Source: Verrucomicrobiota bacterium
GTDB lineage: Bacteria > Verrucomicrobiota > Verrucomicrobiia > Limisphaerales > UBA1096
DNA: 15,894 nucleotides
Direction of reading: 5' to 3'
Assembly (NCBI GenBank): GCA_030747575.1
Contig: JASLKI010000377.1
Location: 1 to 15,894 of the forward strand
Position 1 is the first letter of the stretch. Each line of letters begins with the position of its first letter. The notes below the pieces were generated by a model. The model saw only the letters and a program-made list of their open reading frames with translations, made no database searches and had not been told where the DNA came from. A program made the translations under genes and the position numbers. Below, piece by piece: positions 1 to 6,657 of the stretch.

Positions 1-209
1 GACATCACACCGTCGTGCAGTCCCTTATAAAAAGTGTCATGAGCGTGGCGTTGGATCGAGTATTGATCGCCGTTGAGAAACCCCCAGTCCTTGGCCAAGC
101 CGAGGTCGGGCAAGTCGATGAGAATGCAGATACGCTCGCCCGGCTTGGGGCGGAACGTGTTGCGCAACAGGCGAGAGAGACAAAACGGGGGGAAATGTGG
201 TAAATCCAT
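1..209 (-). CDS. Hypothetical protein, 3' end beyond window
   Basis: An open frame runs from an ATG at 209-207 to the left edge with no stop: 69 complete codons beginning MDLPHFPPFCLSRLLRN and continuing with KPGERICILIDLPD. The coding look is good (GC-rich third positions, mixed residues), and a stretch like KPGERxxILxD occurs at the start of several hydrolase families, but I do not recognise the protein. The frame stays open upstream of 209, through AT-rich sequence, to a TAG near 297. No ATG lies there, and a sigma70-like promoter sits at 251-278, so 209 is the best start. No Shine-Dalgarno precedes it. It is transcribed away from the small plus-strand gene at 366. One copy of the TTGGCCAA palindrome (91-98) lies inside it and encodes Leu-Ala-Lys. 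Confidence 0.6.
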   Translation of the reverse strand, partial: MDLPHFPPFCLSRLLRNTFRPKPGERICILIDLPDLGLAKDWGFLNGDQYSIQRHAHDTFYKGLHDGVM

Positions 210-250
210 TAAAAGAGTGTGATAGCCAAAGTATCCGTGGCCGCTTAAAT

Positions 251-278
251 ATAATAACAAATTGTGGAACAAAAACAA
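251..278 (-). promoter_or_regulatory. Putative sigma70-like promoter for the 1-209 gene
   Basis: On the minus strand, TTGTTT (278-273) is followed after 16 bases by TATTAT (256-251), the latter matching 5 of 6 bases of the -10 consensus. It lies in the AT-rich stretch 240-300 and would start transcription near 244, giving a leader of about 35 bases before the ATG at 209. The AT richness makes chance matches likely. A weaker plus-strand pair, TTGTGG (262-267) and TAGAAA (285-290) with a 17-base spacer, could serve the gene at 366. Confidence 0.35.
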
Positions 279-365
279 AATAAATAGAAAATTAAACTAA
301 AAACCGCTTGGCCCGGCGGGTCAAGGGAGGTTAGGTTGCCCCTCCGGCGGATAGCCGGGTGAATT

Positions 366-569
366 ATGTTTTGGGGTGTTCTCATAGGTATTCAGGCTGT
401 GGGCGTGTTTGCCGCCAGCAGTTTGGGTATGGAAATTGATCTGATGGCGACGTACACGGAGATGGGCATCGGCACCGGCATCGGCGTTGGGACGGCCGCT
501 GTCATCTTCTCCATTGGTGCCGGTGTGGTCTCGGCCATTGATTACACCCGGAAGCGCAAATCCTACTAA
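366..569 (+). CDS. Small putative membrane protein, 67 aa
   Basis: The 67-residue product is hydrophobic. Residues 2-20 and about 34-58 look like membrane segments. The second is glycine-rich with regularly spaced Gly and Ala (GIGTGIGVGTAAV), like a glycine zipper, and the tail DYTRKRKSY is basic, which would favour a cytoplasmic C-terminus. I recognise no family. Codon use resembles the neighbours, and the stop is only 15 bases before the hemW ATG, so the two may be co-transcribed. Upstream, GGGAGG (325-330) is well placed for a TTG at 336 that opens an 8-codon frame ending at 360-362, just before this ATG. A CCGGC/GCCGG hairpin (344-358) also lies there. An antisense frame (321-806) covers the locus but looks like a shadow. 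Existence of this gene is probable, not certain. Confidence 0.5.
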   Translation: MFWGVLIGIQAVGVFAASSLGMEIDLMATYTEMGIGTGIGVGTAAVIFSIGAGVVSAIDYTRKRKSY

Positions 570-584
570 TTGCCAGCGCTTTTT

Positions 585-1757
585 ATGAGCGCATTTTCTT
601 CTTCTGTTCAAAGCCTGTACGTGCACGTGCCGTTTTGTGCGGCCAAGTGCGAGTACTGCGCATTTTTCTCCGAGCTCTCCAGCGGCGAGCAGATGAACCG
701 CTTCGTCGATGCGCTGATCCGCGAGATGGAACTGGTCGCCTCGTCGCTCAAGCCCCGAACGATTTTCTTCGGCGGCGGCACACCGTCGCTGCTCAGTACG
801 GCTCAATGGCGGCGCGTCCTCGAGGCGATGGAGCGGCTCGACCTGCTCGGTGCCGACGAGTGGACCGTCGAGTGCAACCCCGCCACCGTCTCAACGGAGA
901 AGGCCCGCCTCCTTCGCGAGTACGGCGTGAACCGCATCTCGATGGGTGTGCAGTCACTCGACGAGGGGCTGCTCGACCGGCTTGGCCGCATTCACTCACG
1001 CGAGATGGTGTTCAAATCGTTCGACCGCCTGCGCGCCGCCGGTCTCGACAACATCAACCTCGACCTCATGTTCGCCATCCCCGGCCAGACGATGGACATT
1101 TGGAAATCCACCATGACCGAGACGATCGAGATGGGTAGCGAACACCTCTCCTGCTACGAGGTGATCTACGAGGATGACACGCCGCTCTACGAGCAGTTGC
1201 AAGCCGGCGAGTTCGACGTAGATGAAGCCCTGGCCTGCGCGATGTACGACGAGCTGATCGACACCGCTGCTGCTGCCGGCTTCGCGCAGTACGAGGTGGC
1301 CAACTTCGCGCGGCACGACGGCGAGCCAAGCGCCGAGCTGCCATCGCGTGCCTGCCGGCACAACGTCAACTACTGGCGCGGCGGCGCGTGCCAGGCGCTT
1401 GGGCCAAGCGCGTCAGGTTACGTCGATGGCCGCCGCATCCGCAACATCGCCAACACCGAGCGCTACTGCGAACAGCTTGCGCTTGGCCAACGGGCGCACG
1501 AGTCGGTCGAGCAACTTTCACCCCTGGCCAGCGCCGGCGAAACGGCGGCGTTTGGTTTGCGGATGAATGCCGGTTGGCCGTTCAAGTTGTTCGAGCAAGC
1601 CACCGGCCACGACCTGCGCGCCGGGTGGGTCGCCGACATGCAGCGGGCGGTCGAATCCGACTGGGGCGTCCGCAGCGACGATCGATTCCACCTCACGCGG
1701 CAGGGAATGCGCTTCGCCGACACGGTGGCCGAGTGGTTTATTCGGCCGGAACCGTGA
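585..1757 (+). CDS. hemW: Radical SAM haem chaperone HemW (HemN-like)
   Basis: HemW is a radical-SAM-family protein that binds haem and is thought to deliver it to respiratory enzymes. It is often misnamed oxygen-independent coproporphyrinogen oxidase. The 390-residue product has the usual HemW length. The [4Fe-4S] motif CxxxCxxC is at Cys18, Cys22 and Cys25, followed by Ala-Phe, so the fourth cysteine typical of true HemN is absent. GGGTPS is at 63-68, and the HNxxYW haem-binding motif is at 259-264 (HNVNYW). The C-terminal HemN_C-type region (ETAAFGLRMNAGWPF) is present. I chose the ATG at 585, which puts the SAM cysteines close to the N-terminus. A TTG at 570 in the same frame is an alternative, and neither has a Shine-Dalgarno. 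The 3' end overlaps the convergent gene by 20 bases. No other haem gene is nearby, but the sdhCAB operon 4 kb away encodes a di-haem enzyme. Confidence 0.93.
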   Translation: MSAFSSSVQSLYVHVPFCAAKCEYCAFFSELSSGEQMNRFVDALIREMELVASSLKPRTIFFGGGTPSLLSTAQWRRVLEAMERLDLLGADEWTVECNPATVSTEKARLLREYGVNRISMGVQSLDEGLLDRLGRIHSREMVFKSFDRLRAAGLDNINLDLMFAIPGQTMDIWKSTMTETIEMGSEHLSCYEVIYEDDTPLYEQLQAGEFDVDEALACAMYDELIDTAAAAGFAQYEVANFARHDGEPSAELPSRACRHNVNYWRGGACQALGPSASGYVDGRRIRNIANTERYCEQLALGQRAHESVEQLSPLASAGETAAFGLRMNAGWPFKLFEQATGHDLRAGWVADMQRAVESDWGVRSDDRFHLTRQGMRFADTVAEWFIRPEP

Positions 1758-4083
1758 CGGCTTGCACGGCGTGATACTGCCCGTGCGGCGGCTCGTCGAT
1801 ACGCGTGGTTTGGCCGTTTGGCCAGTAGATTTCGACGAACTCTGCCACCGCTTGGCCAAGGCCGAAGTGGGCGATCGGCGCGTGCTGTGAACGGTACGAG
1901 TCGCCGTTGACGATGACACGCCACTGGTCGCGCCCGCCGGCCCGAAGCCGGATCTTGGTTCCGTTGAGCGACGGGCAGCCAACGCTGCGGGCCAAGCGAA
2001 AGCCCACCCAGCGGTTGTCGCCCGGCCAAAGGTTGCGCGCCATCAGCAGCCCCTGCGTCGCAGGTTCCGGCCAGACGGAGAAGTGGGTGAAAATGAGGTC
2101 AAGCCGCCCGTCGCCGTCGATATCGCCGCTGGCAACGTTGCGCGAGTCGATCTCATGCGAGGCGTTCATCAGGAATGCGACATCATCGAGCGACTTGTTT
2201 TCGCGGTTGAGCAGCAGTCGATTTTTCTCGTAGCCGCCGTACGAGTAGCCTGCACCGTACAACCGGCTGGATGTACTCTGGATATAAACCTCCATCGCGA
2301 GGTTCGACTCGGAAGTGGCGTGGTAAATGTCATGGCACCAAAACTGCCGCTCGTAATCCTTCACCGACTCGCGGCTCTTGTGGCCGTTGGCGATGAAGAG
2401 ATCGGTGTCGCCGTCGTTGTCCGCGTCGAACGACGTCGCGCCCCACGACCAGCCGGTGTTGGCCACGCGATCGCCCATCGGTCGCTGCTCAAACTTATTC
2501 CCATCGCCGAAGTAAAGCCGGTTGCCAAACGTTAGGTCGGCCAACCGCTCGGTGTAGTGCGGGTGCGTCGGCGGCGCGAGCTTCATCGACAACAGCCGCT
2601 CGACGGCCCACGAGTTCATCCCGATCATCAGTAAATCCATTCGGCCGTCGGCATCGTAGTCGGCGAAGGTGTGTGCCATACCGAAGCCGTAACGATTATC
2701 GACAAGCCGATCGGTTGCATCGGTGAATTTCCCCGAGCTATCGTTGAGGTAAATATCCACACCGGCGAAGTCGCTGACGACGACCAGATCCAAGTCGCGG
2801 TCGTCGTCGATGTCCGTGAACGACGCGCTGTACGACCGGCGATGGCGCTTGGCTACAAGCCCGGCGGCGACGGTACTGTCGCTCAACCGGCCGGTGCCGT
2901 CATTGAGCAGGAGATAGCCAGGGAAACCGTCGTTGGTATCGTAAATCGGCGTCGGCATTTGGCCTTTCACGTAAGGCAGTTTGTACTGCGACAACCACAG
3001 GTCCGCGTCGCCGTCACCGTCGATGTCGCCGGTGGTCATCACCATCGGGTCGAGTACTTTTTCCGGTGCCTGCCAAGCGAGACGAGCCTCACTTTTGAAC
3101 GTCCCGCCTTGCTCTCCCTGAATGAGATAAATGCCATTGTGCCCGCAGGCAACGACGTCCACCACGCCGTCGCCGGACAAGTCTTCGAGTGTGACGTTGA
3201 ACACAGTTTCGCTGAACTTCGGGCAGAGCGTCTCCGCCTTGAAACGCCCCTCGCCGAGGTTGCGGTAGATGCGGTTTTTGCAGCCCAGGATCACCTCCAC
3301 CCGGCCGTCGCCGTTGAAGTCATAAAGGATGAGCGGGTCGATGAAGATGTTCCCGTCGTTGGGAGTGATGTCCTGCCTGTTGGCCGGGTTGAATGTTGGC
3401 GCACCGGTACGCTCGAGCCACTCGAGTCCGGTGAGGTCGATGCGATCCGGCTGGGGCAGGGTCTCCGGCGTCAGTTCGGCCGGTTGCCACTGCACCGTGA
3501 TGTCACCGCGCAGGATGCCGCGCTTGGCCAAAGGACCGTTGACGAGGTGCAGTGAAATCCAAAAGACTGACCTCGGCCCGCCGACGGCTTGAGGGTCAAA
3601 CCGGCGATGACGCCACTCGCTCTGCTCGAGTTGCCAGCCGGCGGCCTTCCAGCGGCCAAGCGCCTGAGTGAACTGATCGGCGGACCAAGCCGGCCCGCCC
3701 TTGGCCCGGCGGACGCGGCGGATGCCGGACTCCCACGGCTCGGCCGTCTGGGCCTGGCCAAGCTGCATCTCGCGAAACGGCATGCCGCCTAGCAGTTGAA
3801 ACGGGTCGGCGCCAGTCCGGAGGTTGTCCCAAATTTGAATCGCCACCTCACCGTACCGGCGCGCGGCCATCTCGTCGGCCCACACGGTGGCGTCCCAATG
3901 GCGGTGCTTGGCCTCGATGGCGGCGACCTGTTGCATCACCTGTTCATCGACAAGCCCAGCCGCTTGGCTTGGCTTGGGAGCGGCAGCGGGAGGTGGCCCG
4001 GTTGGAATGAGCAGCACCGCCGCCGCGCCGACGAGCAGCACGGCGAGCACCAACGCCAACACTCTGCCGGGGCGGAACAACAC
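1738..4083 (-). CDS. FG-GAP/VCBS repeat protein with ASPIC/UnbV domain (CRTAC-type)
   Basis: This 781-residue protein starts with a basic stub and a hydrophobic segment (about 8-28) followed by a Pro/Ala linker, so it is exported or anchored by its N-terminus. Seven calcium-binding DxDxDG-type loops of FG-GAP/VCBS repeats begin near residues 255, 301, 353, 424, 475, 553 and 654 (DFNGDG, DLSGDG, DIDGDG, DIDDDR, DYDADG, DADNDG, DIDGDG), which predicts a beta-propeller. Residues about 705-770 match the ASPIC/UnbV domain (NGTKIRLRAGG, HFGLGQA, EIYWPNGQ). Residues 45-230 are a helical region I do not recognise. Such proteins are abundant in Verrucomicrobiota and Planctomycetota, and their ligands are mostly unknown. 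The start is a GTG at 4083 without a Shine-Dalgarno. The long plus-strand frames opposite it are shadows. Its last codons overlap the hemW end. Confidence 0.9.
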   Translation of the reverse strand: MLFRPGRVLALVLAVLLVGAAAVLLIPTGPPPAAAPKPSQAAGLVDEQVMQQVAAIEAKHRHWDATVWADEMAARRYGEVAIQIWDNLRTGADPFQLLGGMPFREMQLGQAQTAEPWESGIRRVRRAKGGPAWSADQFTQALGRWKAAGWQLEQSEWRHRRFDPQAVGGPRSVFWISLHLVNGPLAKRGILRGDITVQWQPAELTPETLPQPDRIDLTGLEWLERTGAPTFNPANRQDITPNDGNIFIDPLILYDFNGDGRVEVILGCKNRIYRNLGEGRFKAETLCPKFSETVFNVTLEDLSGDGVVDVVACGHNGIYLIQGEQGGTFKSEARLAWQAPEKVLDPMVMTTGDIDGDGDADLWLSQYKLPYVKGQMPTPIYDTNDGFPGYLLLNDGTGRLSDSTVAAGLVAKRHRRSYSASFTDIDDDRDLDLVVVSDFAGVDIYLNDSSGKFTDATDRLVDNRYGFGMAHTFADYDADGRMDLLMIGMNSWAVERLLSMKLAPPTHPHYTERLADLTFGNRLYFGDGNKFEQRPMGDRVANTGWSWGATSFDADNDGDTDLFIANGHKSRESVKDYERQFWCHDIYHATSESNLAMEVYIQSTSSRLYGAGYSYGGYEKNRLLLNRENKSLDDVAFLMNASHEIDSRNVASGDIDGDGRLDLIFTHFSVWPEPATQGLLMARNLWPGDNRWVGFRLARSVGCPSLNGTKIRLRAGGRDQWRVIVNGDSYRSQHAPIAHFGLGQAVAEFVEIYWPNGQTTRIDEPPHGQYHAVQAVTVPAE

Positions 4084-4149
4084 GCCGGGATTGTCAGCAC
4101 ATCCGGCCCTTTTTCAACCGAAATAAACGGCCAAGCGACTTTCGTTCCC

Positions 4150-4177
4150 TTGACACCAAACTTTTCTCTGCGAGGAT
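4150..4177 (+). promoter_or_regulatory. Possible promoter of glycyl-tRNA synthetase
   Basis: A perfect -35 hexamer TTGACA (4150-4155) stands in the 108-base gap before the gene. The best -10 candidate at a 16-base spacing is GAGGAT (4172-4177), only 3 of 6 matches, so the call rests mainly on the -35. Transcription would begin near 4184, leaving under ten bases before the ATG at 4192. That fits the lack of any Shine-Dalgarno there. Confidence 0.3.
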
Positions 4178-4191
4178 GCATCCCCTTTTTT

Positions 4192-5838
4192 ATGGCCGAG
4201 ACCAATTCAAACGATCAGATGGAAAAAATCGTGTCGCTCTGCCGGCGGCGCGGATTTATTTTCCAATCTTCGGAAATTTACGGCGGACTCAACGGGTTGT
4301 GGGACTACGGCCCGCTCGGTGTCGCGCTCAAGCGCAACATCAAGGAGGCGTGGTGGCGCGACATGGTCACCGCGCACAACGAGCGCGTGCAACCGGAAGG
4401 CGCGCCGAAGCCGTTCCAGATGACCGGCATCGAGTCGTCGATCATCATGCACCCGCGCGTGTGGAAGACGTCCGGCCATTACGACCTGTTCAGCGACATG
4501 ATGGTCGATTGCCGCAAGAGCAAACGCCGCTACCGCCACGACCATATTAAGGGCGCCTGGGTGGAGCACGACGGCCAAAAGGCTTTCGTCACCTGTGTCA
4601 CCGACGGCGACGCCAAGGAGGAGATCACTCGCCGCGCGCTGCAGTATTTCAAGCTGAAGGCAAAGTACGCCGACAAACTTGTTTGGCACGGCGACGTCAC
4701 CGACTTGACGACGATCAGCGAGACAGACCAGGTGCTCGCCCCTGACGCGAAGGAGCTCGGCACGCTGACCGAGCCGCGCGAGTTCAACCTAATGTTCGAG
4801 ACGCACATCGGCGCGATGCGCAGCGACGACAGCACGGCGTTCCTCCGGCCGGAAACGGCGCAGGGGATGTTCGTCAACTTCCGCAACGTGGTGGACAGCA
4901 GCCGAATGAAAGTGCCGTTCGGCATCGCGCAACAGGGCAAGAGTTTCCGCAACGAAATCACGCCGCGCAACTTCACCTTTCGCACTCGCGAGTTTGAGCA
5001 GATGGAGATGGAGTTTTTCTGCCACCCAAGCGAGTCACGCGAGTGGTATCAATTCTGGCGAGACCGCCGTTTCAATTGGTACGTCGATTTGGGCATCAAC
5101 AAGGAGCGGCTCATCCTGCGTGACCACGAGCAGGCCGAACTGGCGCACTACTCGGTCGGCACCGCGGACGTCGAGTACGCCTTTCCGTTCTGCGAAGAAG
5201 GCGAGTACGGGGAGCTCGAGGGCATCGCTCATCGCGGCGACTTCGATCTACGCTCCCACATGGAGGGCAAACTCGTCCGTGAAGGCGACGAACTCGTCGT
5301 CGAGCAGGGGGAAGATGGCAAGCCGAAATATCCCGGTAGTGGCAAGGATCTGACCTACCATGACGAGGAGACCAAGGAACGCTTCGTGCCGCACGTCATC
5401 GAGCCGGCCGCCGGGGCCGACCGCACTGTGCTGGCGTTCATCTGCGACGCCTACGAAGAGGAGGAAATCACCAACGAAAAAGGCAAAACCGAGACCCGTG
5501 TCGTAATGCACTTTCATCCGCGAATCGCGCCGGTCAAAGTGGGCGTTTTCCCATTGCTAAAAAACAAGCCGGAGCTGGTGGCCAAGGCGATGGAAGTCCG
5601 CGCCCTGCTCCAGCCATACATGACCGTGTTCTACGACGAAACCGGCGCGATCGGCCGGCGCTACCGCCGCCAGGATGAAGTCGGCACGCCATTCGGTGTC
5701 ACAATCGACTTCGACACGATCGGCGAAAATGGCGACGCAACCAAGGACACCGTCACTCTCCGCGACCGTGACAGCATGGAACAACGCCGGGTGAAAACCG
5801 AGGACCTCCTCGGCATCCTGCTAAAGGAAATCATGTAG
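4192..5838 (+). CDS. glyQS: Glycyl-tRNA synthetase, single-chain (alpha2) type
   Basis: The 548-residue enzyme charges tRNA-Gly with glycine. It is a class II synthetase of the homodimeric alpha2 type found in archaea, eukaryotes and some bacteria, not the alpha2beta2 type of E. coli. Seen directly: the N-terminal signature FIFQSSEIYGGLNGLWDYGP (23-42); FLRPETAQG (217-225); motif 2 around FRNEITPRNFTFRTREFEQME (252-272); motif 3 around HVIEPAAGADR (401-411) with its Arg411; and a C-terminal anticodon-binding domain (about 443-545). The frame is open far upstream (to 3796), but that part is antisense to the neighbouring gene, and family similarity starts only after the ATG at 4192. No Shine-Dalgarno is present. 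It is monocistronic: divergent from the FG-GAP gene and convergent with sdhB. Confidence in function is very high; in the exact start, good. Confidence 0.96.
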   Translation: MAETNSNDQMEKIVSLCRRRGFIFQSSEIYGGLNGLWDYGPLGVALKRNIKEAWWRDMVTAHNERVQPEGAPKPFQMTGIESSIIMHPRVWKTSGHYDLFSDMMVDCRKSKRRYRHDHIKGAWVEHDGQKAFVTCVTDGDAKEEITRRALQYFKLKAKYADKLVWHGDVTDLTTISETDQVLAPDAKELGTLTEPREFNLMFETHIGAMRSDDSTAFLRPETAQGMFVNFRNVVDSSRMKVPFGIAQQGKSFRNEITPRNFTFRTREFEQMEMEFFCHPSESREWYQFWRDRRFNWYVDLGINKERLILRDHEQAELAHYSVGTADVEYAFPFCEEGEYGELEGIAHRGDFDLRSHMEGKLVREGDELVVEQGEDGKPKYPGSGKDLTYHDEETKERFVPHVIEPAAGADRTVLAFICDAYEEEEITNEKGKTETRVVMHFHPRIAPVKVGVFPLLKNKPELVAKAMEVRALLQPYMTVFYDETGAIGRRYRRQDEVGTPFGVTIDFDTIGENGDATKDTVTLRDRDSMEQRRVKTEDLLGILLKEIM

Positions 5839-5844
5839 CTCCAA

Positions 5845-5858
5845 CGCTTGGCCAAGCG
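5845..5858 (+). terminator. 14-base perfect palindrome, possible weak terminator
   Basis: CGCTTGGCCAAGCG lies in the 53-base gap between the converging glyQS and sdhB ends. As RNA it could form a 5-bp stem with a GGCC loop, followed on the plus strand by GGGATTATTTT, so it may help end glyQS transcription. It is also the longest symmetrical copy of the dispersed TTGGCCAA repeat, so a terminator role may be secondary. Confidence 0.3.
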
Positions 5859-5891
5859 GGATTATTTTGCGTGGAGTAGTTTCTGCAACCG

Positions 5892-6656
5892 TTAGCTGAT
5901 GACCGGCTGGCTGGTGCCGGCGTCGGGCTTGGCTTGACCGGTGGCGACTTGGGTCATGCGGCGGCGCATGTAGGCGAAGACTTCGAGTAGTGGTAGCTCT
6001 TTCGGGCAGACGTCGTCGCAACCCATGAGGCCCATACAGCCGAAGACGCCTTCGTCGGTGGATACGAGCTCAAACCAGTCTTCACTATCGCGCTCGTCAC
6101 GGGGGTCGAGCATGAAGCGGCCAATGCGGTTAAGCGCGGTCGCGCCGAGGAAGTCTTCTCGGATGTTCGCCGTGCCGCAGCCGGCGACGCAGCAGCCGCA
6201 CTCGATGCAGCGGTCGAGCTCGTAGATTTTCTCGGCGGTCTCGTTGTCCATCCGCTCCTCTTCGGCGGTGGGATCGAATTCCTTTTGCGTGTGGATCCAC
6301 GACTCGACGCGCTCGTTCATGCCGCGGAACCACGTGCCAGTATCGACGGACAAATCGCCAATGAGCTTGAATGACGGCATCGGCGCAAGAGTGATGGTGG
6401 TGGGCAACTCTGCGGTAAGAGTGCGGCAGCCGAGGGTGGGGCGGCCGTTGATCATCATGCCGCACGAGCCGCAAACACCGGCGCGGCAAACGAAGTCGAA
6501 CTGCAAATCCGGCGCCTGTTGTTCGCGAATGCGGTGCAGCGCGACGAAGAGGTTGAGGCGCGGCGTTTCCTCGAGTGGATAATCGACGAAGCCCGGCTTT
6601 GAGTCGGGGTCGGCCGGGTCGTAGCGGAAGATGCGAAATGTAAGTTGACGCGCCAT
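5892..6656 (-). CDS. sdhB: Succinate dehydrogenase/fumarate reductase iron-sulfur subunit
   Basis: This 254-residue subunit carries electrons from the flavin subunit to the haems and quinone. Its ferredoxin-like N-terminal half holds the [2Fe-2S] cysteines Cys57, Cys62, Cys65 and Cys77. The second half has the [4Fe-4S]/[3Fe-4S] ligands: Cys150, Cys153, Cys156 and Cys160 in CIECGCCVAGCG, and Cys207, Cys213 and Cys217 in CMGLMGCDDVCP. Gly instead of Pro after Cys160 resembles the Wolinella/Bacteroidetes type B enzymes rather than E. coli. It is last in the sdhC-sdhA-sdhB operon, with one base separating it from the sdhA stop. A clear Shine-Dalgarno, GAAGGA (6670-6665), sits 8 bases before the ATG and overlaps the end of sdhA, so translation is probably coupled. 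Confidence 0.96.
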   Translation of the reverse strand: MARQLTFRIFRYDPADPDSKPGFVDYPLEETPRLNLFVALHRIREQQAPDLQFDFVCRAGVCGSCGMMINGRPTLGCRTLTAELPTTITLAPMPSFKLIGDLSVDTGTWFRGMNERVESWIHTQKEFDPTAEEERMDNETAEKIYELDRCIECGCCVAGCGTANIREDFLGATALNRIGRFMLDPRDERDSEDWFELVSTDEGVFGCMGLMGCDDVCPKELPLLEVFAYMRRRMTQVATGQAKPDAGTSQPVIS

Positions 6657-6657
6657 T

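Noticed and set aside
600..680. Coproporphyrinogen III dehydrogenase HemN as the identity of the radical SAM gene
   Set aside because: The cluster motif lacks the fourth cysteine of HemN, the protein has HemW length, and the HNxxYW motif is present, so HemW is preferred.
321..806. Minus-strand 161-codon frame opposite the small membrane protein and hemW start
   Set aside because: It covers the clear SAM-cysteine region of hemW on the other strand, and its product is low-complexity, Arg/His/Asn-rich and lacks any motif, so it is a shadow.
2671..3555. Plus-strand 294-codon frame inside the FG-GAP gene
   Set aside because: It is antisense to the FG-GAP repeats, whose DxDxDG codons read as Val/Ala-rich repeats on the other strand. 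This explains its length, and it has no start signal.
3796..4191. Upstream extension of the glycyl-tRNA synthetase frame
   Set aside because: It is open only because it runs opposite the N-terminus of the FG-GAP gene. Synthetase similarity starts at the ATG at 4192.
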